The notes under the pieces are model-generated. The model did not search any database. It was not told the DNA's origin and saw only the letters and a list, made by a program, of their open reading frames with translations. Shown here piece by piece: positions 1 through 8,284 of a stretch of 27,489 nucleotides of DNA (within the stretch, counting starts at the first letter, position 1; each line of letters opens with the position of its first letter). This DNA comes from Bacteroidales bacterium UBA1410 (lineage in GTDB: Bacteria > Bacteroidota > Bacteroidia > Bacteroidales > Dysgonomonadaceae), in assembly GCA_002305015.1 (NCBI GenBank), contig DBPW01000034.1, forward strand, positions 1 through 27,489, given 5' to 3'. The translations under genes were made by a program, and so were the position numbers.

Positions 1-107
1 AGCAAACATGGAGGTTTCATAATAACTTTCTTTTTTACTAGTTAAAAAATAGTGTAATCTGTGTGGTTGAGATCTCATGTACACATAACAATAGATGAGT
101 GAAACGG

Positions 108-135
108 AAAAACGATGCTTAAAAGCATCGTTTTT
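108..135. terminator. Bidirectional hairpin terminator after the PEP-binding protein gene
   Basis: Perfect inverted repeat: AAAAACGATGC pairs with GCATCGTTTTT (11 bp) around a six-base TTAAAA loop. On the minus strand the stem ends in a T run, as expected for an intrinsic terminator of the gene whose stop is at 204. The A and T tracts are symmetrical, so it could also stop a plus-strand transcript entering from the left edge. The rest of 1-203 shows no coding region that I can support. Confidence 0.75.
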
Positions 136-203
136 AACTATGATTAACACATATCCGACTTCTCTTAATGGAAGTAAACTGTATATTTTCCTTAGGTAAA
201 GAG

Positions 204-3194
204 TTATTCTCCCGGTTTCAACACTGCTCCTATTTTCTTTTTGCCATTGATGATTATAGTTAGCGGACTATCGAATTGTACATGCCGAATAAAATCGGTT
301 TCGTATGCTGCAGGCTGAGCATTCAGAAAAGCTTCGTCGAAGAACCCTCCGTCTTTTAAAAAGGGATTGATGGTAAAATACCCTACTCCAAATGAAGTGA
401 GATTCTGAAAAAAATGGGTTCCTTGACTCGGTTCTACTCGGTAATTCTCCAATCCCGACTCCACAATAACCCTAGCCTGACTGATATGAGGCCATTTAAC
501 CGGGATTCCCAACCAAGGATCGGAAGAGCCCCACCGACCCGGTCCAACGAGAATATAATTTCTATCACTCTCGGAAAAGATTTTGTTCAGTTTCTCTATC
601 TCACGCGCAACCAGCAAATTATTAGCCGCATTATAGGATTCGGTCTTGACATACACCACATCAAAAACATCATTCGAAATGCCATTCCCCAAAGCACTTT
701 CAGAATAAAGAATCATTCCCTTTTTTTCTATTTTGGAGAGATCTTCCGACACCATTTCGCGACTATCGACAATAGGCCGAACTTGCAACAAGTAAAAAGC
801 ACCTTCCTTCTGATTCTTCACATTCACGGCAAACTCAATTTCTACCGGGCGTCCCATCTCACGTTGTCCCACCTTTAACACTTTATCCAAAATCTCGGCA
901 AGGGGAAACATGCCGTGCTGCAGAATATGAGAAAAAGAAATAATTTTTCGTCCTCCCGGATAATAGCCCTCACGGATAATCTGATCCATTGGATCATAGG
1001 TTGATGAAATATACCTCAATGCTCCATCGCTCTCGGCTTCTTTCAATCCCAGCCTCAAGAGATTAAAACTATCATCGACAAGAAACTCTTTTATGGTATT
1101 ATTCATATCGAGCGCATAAAAACGGGTTTGAGTCTCTTTTAAAGCCATTTCTAAGGTACTCAACTGAAGAATATTGGAAGCATGCAAGGGAGAAAAACGC
1201 AACCCTACATTCCCATCCACAATATATTTACCCAATCCCAACCCCATATTTACGATGCCATCTTCGGGTTTCTCATTTCCAAGGGGATAATAATTGATTG
1301 AACGGGCTACACCCGAAATGGTCGGATAAAAATGCGAACCATACTGAGTGCCTACCACTTCCTGTAGTAAAATCGCCATTTTTTCTTGATCAATAAAATT
1401 TCGGGTGGCAGCCATGTATGCTTTGGTGTCTTTATAAAAAACCGAAGCATACACGGCTTTAATACCATCGCTAAGCATCCGCACCATTTCTTGCTTATCA
1501 TCCAAAAAAGGAATCATATATGTGGAATAAATTCCGGCAAAAGGCTGATAGCGTGAATCTTCCAAAAGGCTGGAAGAACGAATGGCTATAGGGCCGTTAA
1601 TGGCATCAAAAAAAACCAAAAAATCATTGACGAGCCTTTCCGGAAGCGTTGCATTTAGAAAAAGTTTCAAAATCTCCTCATCGGACAAATCCATCATCGC
1701 CTGCGGAAACAATTGGTTGGTTTCCATAAACTCATCGAAGATATCTGTACAGAGTACCACTGTACGCGGAATAAGAACCGGAAAATTATCATAGGCATTA
1801 AATTCAGGATGCATTTTTACCATGCTTCCCATAAACGCCAAACCACGGCCTTTTCCTCCCAACGAACCTTCTCCAATACGAGCAAAGTTGGAAAACTGAT
1901 CAAACCGATCTCGGTCAAAAATCGCCACTACACCCGTATTTTTCATGCGTCGATACTGTACAATGGCATCATAAATCAACTCGCGTGCCTCATCCATACT
2001 CTCATATTCCGAAACGTCGATTCGTTTCAGCATTTCTGCAACGGGAAACATAGCACGCGAATAAAAAAAACGTGAAAAATGGTTGCGCGAAAGATGGTAA
2101 TACAACGAATCGTCAGGAATGTGGCGAATAGTATTTTGCAATTCCTTCAGATTCTTTATTCTGAAAATCTCTTCCCGGGTTTGAGGATTGATGATAACAA
2201 AATCCCCAAAACCAAAATTTTCCTTTATCACTTTGAGGAGATCATGAGGAAACGTTTTGGAATTTTTATCGATAAACGAAGCATTAATTTCGGCAGCATA
2301 TTTTTTGTTTTCGCTTTCAGACGAAGCATAAATAATAGGAATGTACTTATCTTGACTGCGAATCCATTCGCCTAATTTTTTCCCAGCCAGTTTATCTTTC
2401 ACTCCTTCACGATTGAAACTCATATCGGAAATAACCCCCAGCATATTATCTCCATACTTATGGTAAAGATCTACCGCTTCCTCATAACTTCGTGCCAAGA
2501 GTATTTTGGGTCTGCCCCTCATGCGAAGCATACGTTGATGCTCATTAAGGGCTTCCTTCGAAAATTCTTTCGATTCAAACAATACAAACTTGTATAAAAG
2601 GGATAGTTCGGACGAATAAAACCGGACAGAATCCTCAACCAACATAATGGTTTGCACACCGACAGTTTTTACGTCGTTTTCCACATTCATGCGATCTTCA
2701 ATGAGCTTAATAATAGCCAACAGCAAATCGGCATCGCCCAACCAGCTGAAGACATAATCGATTCCGCTCAAATCTTCTTTTTCCAATGTTTTTGTAACAC
2801 TTTTAGAAAAAGGAGTCAAAACCACAATCGGAATATGAGGATGGTCGGCCTTAATGATTTTCGCCATCTCAAATACCTCGCTGTTATCCATATTGGGCAT
2901 GCAAATAATCAAGTCGTAACGATTGGTTTTCAGCTCAGACATGACTTCTTTTCGGGTACTTACCTGAGTAAAAAGCGGTGGATAACGAAGGTTAAGCGAT
3001 GCATACTCATTAAAAATCTGCTCTTCTACACGACCGTCGTCTTGCAAAATAAACATATCGTAGCGCGAAGCAATCATTAATATATTGTAGATACGCTTGT
3101 TCATCAATTTGACAAACGGGGTATCCCGAAATTGAAATTGTCTGATGTCGTGCGCCTTAATAACGGATTTGGAAATATCTGATTTCATGTACAT
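204..3194 (-). CDS. PEP/pyruvate-binding domain protein with two N-terminal receiver-like domains
   Basis: 996-residue soluble protein. Residues about 36-170 look like a degenerate response-regulator receiver domain: the usual phospho-acceptor Asp is missing from the segment DLIICMPNMD. Residues about 180-325 look like a second receiver with the acidic pair E187-D188, candidate acceptor D257 (VISDMSF) and K310. From about 430 on is the ATP-grasp PEP/pyruvate-binding domain (PF01326 type) with the glycine loop GEGSLGGKGRG (441-451) and the IRSSSLLEDS motif. PEP synthase and pyruvate phosphate dikinase carry a mobile phosphohistidine domain with a TSH motif; none is visible here. The C-terminus instead has the conserved-looking segments VGPGRWGSSDPW and SQGTHFFQN. 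Such proteins are common in Bacteroidota, but their reaction is unclear to me. A phosphorylation-controlled phosphotransferase is an inference. A Met at codon 3 is an equally possible start. The gene diverges from guaA. Confidence 0.85.
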   Translation of the reverse strand: MYMKSDISKSVIKAHDIRQFQFRDTPFVKLMNKRIYNILMIASRYDMFILQDDGRVEEQIFNEYASLNLRYPPLFTQVSTRKEVMSELKTNRYDLIICMPNMDNSEVFEMAKIIKADHPHIPIVVLTPFSKSVTKTLEKEDLSGIDYVFSWLGDADLLLAIIKLIEDRMNVENDVKTVGVQTIMLVEDSVRFYSSELSLLYKFVLFESKEFSKEALNEHQRMLRMRGRPKILLARSYEEAVDLYHKYGDNMLGVISDMSFNREGVKDKLAGKKLGEWIRSQDKYIPIIYASSESENKKYAAEINASFIDKNSKTFPHDLLKVIKENFGFGDFVIINPQTREEIFRIKNLKELQNTIRHIPDDSLYYHLSRNHFSRFFYSRAMFPVAEMLKRIDVSEYESMDEARELIYDAIVQYRRMKNTGVVAIFDRDRFDQFSNFARIGEGSLGGKGRGLAFMGSMVKMHPEFNAYDNFPVLIPRTVVLCTDIFDEFMETNQLFPQAMMDLSDEEILKLFLNATLPERLVNDFLVFFDAINGPIAIRSSSLLEDSRYQPFAGIYSTYMIPFLDDKQEMVRMLSDGIKAVYASVFYKDTKAYMAATRNFIDQEKMAILLQEVVGTQYGSHFYPTISGVARSINYYPLGNEKPEDGIVNMGLGLGKYIVDGNVGLRFSPLHASNILQLSTLEMALKETQTRFYALDMNNTIKEFLVDDSFNLLRLGLKEAESDGALRYISSTYDPMDQIIREGYYPGGRKIISFSHILQHGMFPLAEILDKVLKVGQREMGRPVEIEFAVNVKNQKEGAFYLLQVRPIVDSREMVSEDLSKIEKKGMILYSESALGNGISNDVFDVVYVKTESYNAANNLLVAREIEKLNKIFSESDRNYILVGPGRWGSSDPWLGIPVKWPHISQARVIVESGLENYRVEPSQGTHFFQNLTSFGVGYFTINPFLKDGGFFDEAFLNAQPAAYETDFIRHVQFDSPLTIIINGKKKIGAVLKPGE

Positions 3195-3214
3195 TTTCTA
3201 TTTTTTTCTGAATA

Positions 3215-3222
3215 CAAACTTA
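3215..3222 (-). promoter_or_regulatory. Candidate -7 box for the PEP-binding protein gene
   Basis: Minus-strand TAAGTTTG matches the Bacteroidota TAnnTTTG -7 consensus and lies about 20 bases before the start codon at 3194. A TTTC sequence sits about 20 bases upstream in place of the -33 TTTG. A 12-bp palindrome (3223-3234) lies directly upstream of the box. Confidence 0.4.
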
Positions 3223-3276
3223 ATCAAATTTGATGAATTATTGAAAAGCCATATTCCATAAATTCAGAAGTTTTTG

Positions 3277-3284
3277 TACCTTTG
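3277..3284 (+). promoter_or_regulatory. Candidate -7 box for guaA
   Basis: TACCTTTG followed by CAC matches the Bacteroidota TAnnTTTG consensus and lies 23 bases before the guaA start codon. No clear -33 TTTG is seen at the usual 19-21 base spacing. Confidence 0.55.
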
Positions 3285-3307
3285 CACCTCTGAAAACCAT
3301 CCCATTT

Positions 3308-4828
3308 ATGCACGAAAAAATAATCATTCTCGATTTCGGCTCACAAACAACCCAACTTATCGGCCGACGAATAAGGGAACTGAACACCTATTGCGAAATA
3401 GTGCCTTACAATAAGTTTCCCCATGACGATAAAACCGTAAAGGGGGTAATCTTATCCGGAAGCCCGTTTTCGGTAAATGATCCCGATGCTTTTAAAACCG
3501 ACTTAAGTGCCATCCGTTCCCAATATCCGGTGCTGGGCATTTGCTATGGTGCTCAACTTATTGCCCAATCCTCGGGAGGAGAAATCGGCAAAAGCTGTAC
3601 CCGCGAATATGGACGTGCACACCTGCAAATACTAGACAATACCGATCCGTTACTCGGCAATCTGCCCCAAAATTCGCAGGTATGGATGTCGCACAGCGAT
3701 GTCATTCTCCGCTTGCCCGATCATTTTCGAACCATTGCATCAACCGAAGAAGTAACAATTGCTGCTTATAAAGTTGAAGGCGAACCCACTTGGGGAGTTC
3801 AGTTTCATCCCGAAGTATCGCACACGGAACATGGAATGAAAATTCTGGATAACTTCCTTACTATCTGCGGATGTAGAAAAGACTGGACACCGGCTTCGTT
3901 TATCGAAACCACCGTCAAGGAACTGAAAGAACAATTGAAAGACGATAAAGTTATCCTGGCCCTCTCAGGGGGAGTAGATTCGTCAGTTACTGCCATGTTG
4001 TTAAATAAGGCAATCGGCAAAAACTTAACGTGTATTTTTGTTGATCACGGACTATTGCGCAAAAACGAATTCGAAAAGGTACTGGCCGATTATCAGGATA
4101 TGGGATTAAACGTTATCGGTATCGATGCCAAGGATCGTTTTTACGAAGCATTGAAAGGGGTAACCGATCCTGAAAAGAAACGGAAAATTATCGGAAAGGG
4201 GTTTATTGACGTTTTTGAAGAGGAAGCCGGCAAACTAGAAGGCATAAAATGGCTGGCTCAGGGAACCATTTACCCCGATATCATCGAATCGCTATCCATC
4301 ACGGGCATGACCATAAAAAGCCATCACAACGTGGGCGGACTCCCCGACAAAATGAACCTCAAACTTTGCGAACCGCTCCGACTCTTGTTTAAAGACGAAG
4401 TGCGTCGCATCGGATTGGCACTTGGAATGAAACCCCAAATCATCTATCGCCATCCGTTTCCGGGTCCCGGCCTTGGAATTCGCATCCTTGGTGATATTAC
4501 TCCCGAAAAAGTACGCATTGTACAAGATGCCGACGACATCTTCATCTCTGCTCTCCGTGCCGCCGATCTATACGATAAAGTTTGGCAGGCAGGGGCTATT
4601 CTGCTGCCGATACAATCGGTCGGCGTAATGGGTGACGAGCGTACCTATGAAAACACCATTGTGCTTCGCGCCGTGACTTCCATCGACGCCATGACCGCCG
4701 ATTGGGCACATCTCCCTTATGAATTTCTGGCAAAAGTATCCAACGAAATCATCAATAAAGTAAAAGGAGTAAACCGTGTGGTTTACGATATCTCGTCCAA
4801 ACCTCCTGCCACAATTGAATGGGAATAA
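3308..4828 (+). CDS. guaA: GMP synthase (glutamine-hydrolysing)
   Basis: 506 residues, full length for the family. The enzyme converts XMP to GMP in the cytosol using ATP and ammonia released from glutamine, the last step of guanine nucleotide synthesis. The N-terminal class I glutamine amidotransferase has the nucleophile C79 in GICYGAQ and the H167/E169 pair in QFHPEV. The ATP pyrophosphatase domain has the P-loop SGGVDSS (220-226). The C-terminal dimerisation domain ends with the typical PATIEWE. The start at 3308 gives the expected HEKIIILDFGSQ opening. The gene is transcribed alone between a divergent gene and a convergent one, with a candidate promoter just upstream and a hairpin terminator immediately after the stop. 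Confidence 0.98.
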   Translation: MHEKIIILDFGSQTTQLIGRRIRELNTYCEIVPYNKFPHDDKTVKGVILSGSPFSVNDPDAFKTDLSAIRSQYPVLGICYGAQLIAQSSGGEIGKSCTREYGRAHLQILDNTDPLLGNLPQNSQVWMSHSDVILRLPDHFRTIASTEEVTIAAYKVEGEPTWGVQFHPEVSHTEHGMKILDNFLTICGCRKDWTPASFIETTVKELKEQLKDDKVILALSGGVDSSVTAMLLNKAIGKNLTCIFVDHGLLRKNEFEKVLADYQDMGLNVIGIDAKDRFYEALKGVTDPEKKRKIIGKGFIDVFEEEAGKLEGIKWLAQGTIYPDIIESLSITGMTIKSHHNVGGLPDKMNLKLCEPLRLLFKDEVRRIGLALGMKPQIIYRHPFPGPGLGIRILGDITPEKVRIVQDADDIFISALRAADLYDKVWQAGAILLPIQSVGVMGDERTYENTIVLRAVTSIDAMTADWAHLPYEFLAKVSNEIINKVKGVNRVVYDISSKPPATIEWE

Positions 4829-4831
4829 GGA

Positions 4832-4869
4832 AAACGCCTCACATTTCGTTGAAAAACGGTGAGGCGTTT
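4832..4869. terminator. Shared hairpin terminator between guaA and pgpH
   Basis: AAACGCCTCAC (4832-4842) pairs with GTGAGGCGTTT (4859-4869). Inside it CGTT and AACG close a GAAA tetraloop, leaving a four-base ATTT bulge on the 5' side. The plus strand continues GTTTT and the minus strand ends in TTTT, so it can serve both convergent genes. It starts three bases after the guaA stop and ends three bases before the pgpH stop. Confidence 0.85.
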
Positions 4870-4872
4870 GTT

Positions 4873-6951
4873 TTAAGTTTGCACTCGGGTTTTGAGCTCT
4901 GGGTAAGCAATACGCGTATGATAGATGGTTTTCAACTTATCTACAAATACTTCTTTTACCGTCTCGATATCTTTAAAAGTTATCGGCGCTTTTTTGAAAT
5001 ACCCCTCTTCTAATTGATCATCGATTATCTTATTAACCAAATTACGAATCGACTCTTCGCTATACTCCGGCAAACTACGTGAAGATGCTTCCACTGCATC
5101 TGCCATCATCATGATAGCTGTTTCCTTGGAAAAAGGATTTGGACCGGGATATCTGAACACTTCTTCATTGATTTCTTTTCCGGGATTCACATTCTTCCAC
5201 GAGATATAAAAATATTTCGGTACACTTGTGCCATGGTGCGTTTCAATAAAGTCGATAATTTGCTGAGGCAACCCATTTTGTTTGGCAATTTTCACTCCGT
5301 CTTTCACATGATTGATAATGATGCGTGCACTTTCTTCGAAAGGCAATCCCGCGTGAGGATTTATTCCCGGCGCCTGATTTTCGGTAAAAAATGCCGGATT
5401 AACCATTTTTCCGATATCGTGATACAGTGCCCCCGTACGCACAAGCGAAGCATTCGCTCCAATTTTCGTTGCAGCAGCGGTAGCCAGATTAGAAACCTGC
5501 ATGGAATGCTGGAATGTGCCCGGTGCTTTTTCCGACAGTTCTTTCAACAAAGGCTTATTGATGTTGGCCAATTCCACCATGCTCACTCCTGAAATAAATC
5601 CGAACGACTTCTCGAAAATATAAACCAACAAATAGGAAAACATGATGAAAATGAAGTTAATAAGGAAATAAACCAATATCATGCCGTTTACTTTCTTAAT
5701 ATCACCTTCGGCATATAACGTCAATCCCAGGTAGACCAAAATATAGGTTATAAGAATAAAAAACGAACTTTGAATCAACTGCGAACGTTCGGACAATTCT
5801 TTCAGCACAAAAATAGAAACCATAGCCACCGTTATCTGAATCACGATAAACTCAAACGGATAAGGCACCATCAACGAACTGAGAAGAATGGTTACAATAC
5901 TGGCAAATAGTGCGGTGCGAGAATCGATAAAAGTACGAATCAAAATCGTGACGATAGCATAAGGAATAATATAGACATTAAATAGGTTAAATCGAACGGT
6001 TATGGCTGTTAATATCACAAAAAAAGTGATGATCAACAACATAAAAGTGACATTTTTTCGATTCCGAAACTCTCGGGTCCTAAAAAACAGCAAATAAAGA
6101 TAAAACGATCCCATCAATATCAACACCAGCAGAAACTCTCCCACCAGTCGCCAACTATCGCTCCCCACACCACCGCTGCGTTCTTCGATTACACGCTTGA
6201 GCGAAGACAATATGGTATAGGTTTTTGCATCCACAATTTCACCCTGATCAATTATCCGTTGACCCGCCTGTATCATACCGATGGTAGGCGAAACCTGTTG
6301 AATAAATTCCCGTTTGGCTTTTTCCGAAGTGGAAGCATCATAAATAATGTTTTCTTTGAGATAATTATTGATATCGGCCGATTTCAGCTTATTTTCATCC
6401 AAATGCTTCGGCCTCTCGTTCAAAATTTTTTCGTAGGCCGAACGGATGGTAAGGATACTTTCGATATCCCGTGAATTTGCCACATTCCCTTCTTTAAGTC
6501 TGAAAGAGCGGGTAGCAGAAGAAGCTATTCGTTCGTAATCCTCGACACTCATAATGCCTTGACTGTACACTTCCGTCAACTTATTACGAATGTAATGAAT
6601 GTAAGCCGGCTCAAGATTTTTGAGATTGGATTTTGTATTCCTATCCGCATCGAACTCGGCCAAGGCATTTTTCATCACCTGATTGTCGATGATATAATAA
6701 GGCTCAAAAAAGGCCAGAATGCTGTCTTGTTCTCTTTTCAGCTGTTCTGCCGATTTATACACAGGAAAATCAAACGGAGCCGTAAGCAATCCATACCGCC
6801 AGGGTCGCCCCTCACTAAACGAATATTGGAATTTTCCCTGACGGGGGAAAAAATAAGTGATCAACAAAATGGCAATCAAAAAGATCATCGGAACAAAAAC
6901 TCGTGTTCTGATCCTTATTTTTTTACGAGACAAAGTATTAACGTTTTCCAT
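4873..6951 (-). CDS. pgpH: PgpH-type 7TM HD-domain phosphohydrolase (cyclic-di-AMP phosphodiesterase family)
   Basis: 692 residues. There is a cytoplasmic N-terminus and a first membrane helix at about 17-36. An extracytoplasmic 7TMR-HDED-type domain spans about 40-265. A block of about seven membrane helices follows (roughly 270-450), then a cytoplasmic HD domain. Metal-binding residues are visible: H482, H511-D512 (YHDIGKM), H548, H572-H573 and D618 (MMADAVEAS). PgpH of Listeria and related proteins hydrolyse cyclic-di-AMP; the same activity here is inferred from family membership. The start gives a lysine/arginine-rich N-terminus before the first helix. It lies downstream of waaA with a 94-bp gap that contains a possible -7 box TAAGTTTG (7004-7011), so it may be transcribed separately. 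Confidence 0.9.
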   Translation of the reverse strand: MENVNTLSRKKIRIRTRVFVPMIFLIAILLITYFFPRQGKFQYSFSEGRPWRYGLLTAPFDFPVYKSAEQLKREQDSILAFFEPYYIIDNQVMKNALAEFDADRNTKSNLKNLEPAYIHYIRNKLTEVYSQGIMSVEDYERIASSATRSFRLKEGNVANSRDIESILTIRSAYEKILNERPKHLDENKLKSADINNYLKENIIYDASTSEKAKREFIQQVSPTIGMIQAGQRIIDQGEIVDAKTYTILSSLKRVIEERSGGVGSDSWRLVGEFLLVLILMGSFYLYLLFFRTREFRNRKNVTFMLLIITFFVILTAITVRFNLFNVYIIPYAIVTILIRTFIDSRTALFASIVTILLSSLMVPYPFEFIVIQITVAMVSIFVLKELSERSQLIQSSFFILITYILVYLGLTLYAEGDIKKVNGMILVYFLINFIFIMFSYLLVYIFEKSFGFISGVSMVELANINKPLLKELSEKAPGTFQHSMQVSNLATAAATKIGANASLVRTGALYHDIGKMVNPAFFTENQAPGINPHAGLPFEESARIIINHVKDGVKIAKQNGLPQQIIDFIETHHGTSVPKYFYISWKNVNPGKEINEEVFRYPGPNPFSKETAIMMMADAVEASSRSLPEYSEESIRNLVNKIIDDQLEEGYFKKAPITFKDIETVKEVFVDKLKTIYHTRIAYPELKTRVQT

Positions 6952-7045
6952 TACAAATCTTTATGTATTTTAAACAACAGAAAAGCGCGATTGTTTGGAA
7001 AAACAAACTTAAAAAAAGCCGAAAACGTATCGTATAAATCAGCAA

Positions 7046-8284
7046 TTATAAATCGGCTGCCATCTTTTGCATGATTTGTCGCGTGGCTCCGACATTGCTC
7101 AAGATGTAATTCTCAGCTTTAGCCCCTGCTTCAGAAAGAGTTTCAGGATTCTTTACCCAATAATCCATCAGTTCGTTGAATTCCTTCTCATTATGGATAA
7201 CAAATCCCCCACCCTTTTCAATAAGGTCGTGTGCTTCGCGGAACTTTTTGTAATTGGGACCAAAAATCACCGGAATGCCATAAACCGCCGCTTCGGGCAA
7301 ATTGTGAATACCTGCACCGAATCCTCCGCCAATATAAGCAATATCCCCATAGCGATAAATGGAAGAGAGCAAACCGAAACAATCGATGATCAGGCAATCC
7401 TTATCCCAAATGTTTTCTTCGGTGGCAGCAGAATAGCGTATATAAGGACGTTTCAGTTTTCTTTCGATTTCCCGAAGATGCGATTCGTGTATTTCATGCG
7501 GAGCGATGATCAATTTTAAGCGTGGCCGGGCATTGAAATAATCGATAAAAATATCCTCATCGGGAGGCCATGAACTTCCTGCAACCAAAACCATTTTCCC
7601 ATCGCTTTCTTTATCCGCCGTAAAGGCATGCACAAGAGGCAGCTCCTTTGCTTGGCGTCGAATCTCAATCACCCGATCGAAACGGGTATCGCCCGTAACC
7701 GTCACGCAAGTAATACCCTGTCGGTTCAATAATTCTTGTGAATGCTTGTCCTGGACAAATATCTCTCGGTAAAAATGCAGCATCTTTCCGTAACGTCCGG
7801 CGTTTTTCTTAAAAAACGGTTGATTTTCTCTAAAAATGGACGAAATCAGATAGACCGGAATCTTTCGCAGATAAGCTTCATGAATGTAATTATACCAAAA
7901 TTCATATTTAACGAAAACGGCCAGCGTTGGTTTAACCAAATTGAAAAAAGCGTTCACCCTCTTAGGGGTATCGAAAGGCAGATAACACACAATGTCGGCA
8001 AATGCATACTCTTTTCGTACCTCATAACCGGAAGGTGAAAAAAAGGTAAGCAATATCCGGTATGCGGGATATTCTTTTTTCAGTGTCTCGATCATAGGTC
8101 GGGCCTGCTCGAACTCACCGAGCGAGGCACAATGAACCCAAATGTATTTCTCATTAGGGTCTATCTTCTCACGAAGAATGCGATACGTATTTTTCTGACC
8201 ACATACCATCTGTTTTGCCTTTTTGTGAAAAGGCGAAACCAAATGAACAAAAAAAGCATATAAGTGAATAGCGAGGTTATACAT
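7046..8284 (-). CDS. waaA: 3-deoxy-D-manno-octulosonic acid (Kdo) transferase
   Basis: Transfers Kdo from CMP-Kdo to the lipid A precursor at the inner membrane, starting the lipopolysaccharide core. A hydrophobic N-terminal anchor (residues 1-18) is followed by a GT30 N-terminal domain with the ASLGEFEQARP motif (53-63), where E57 is the probable catalytic base. A C-terminal GT-B domain has the segments GGGFGAGIHNLPEAA and GIPVIFGPNYKKF. I chose the start at 8284 (412 residues, MYNLAIHLYAFF). This gives the start/stop overlap ATGTATAA with gltX and the usual Bacteroidota N-terminus. An in-frame ATG at 8305 would add seven residues and lengthen the overlap to 29 bp. It is probably co-transcribed with gltX. 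Confidence 0.93.
   Translation of the reverse strand: MYNLAIHLYAFFVHLVSPFHKKAKQMVCGQKNTYRILREKIDPNEKYIWVHCASLGEFEQARPMIETLKKEYPAYRILLTFFSPSGYEVRKEYAFADIVCYLPFDTPKRVNAFFNLVKPTLAVFVKYEFWYNYIHEAYLRKIPVYLISSIFRENQPFFKKNAGRYGKMLHFYREIFVQDKHSQELLNRQGITCVTVTGDTRFDRVIEIRRQAKELPLVHAFTADKESDGKMVLVAGSSWPPDEDIFIDYFNARPRLKLIIAPHEIHESHLREIERKLKRPYIRYSAATEENIWDKDCLIIDCFGLLSSIYRYGDIAYIGGGFGAGIHNLPEAAVYGIPVIFGPNYKKFREAHDLIEKGGGFVIHNEKEFNELMDYWVKNPETLSEAGAKAENYILSNVGATRQIMQKMAADL

Noticed and set aside
204..3194. Annotation as phosphoenolpyruvate synthase (ppsA)
   Set aside because: Only the ATP-grasp PEP/pyruvate-binding part is shared. The phosphohistidine motif and the typical C-terminal PEP-binding barrel signatures are not visible, and receiver-like domains are present instead.
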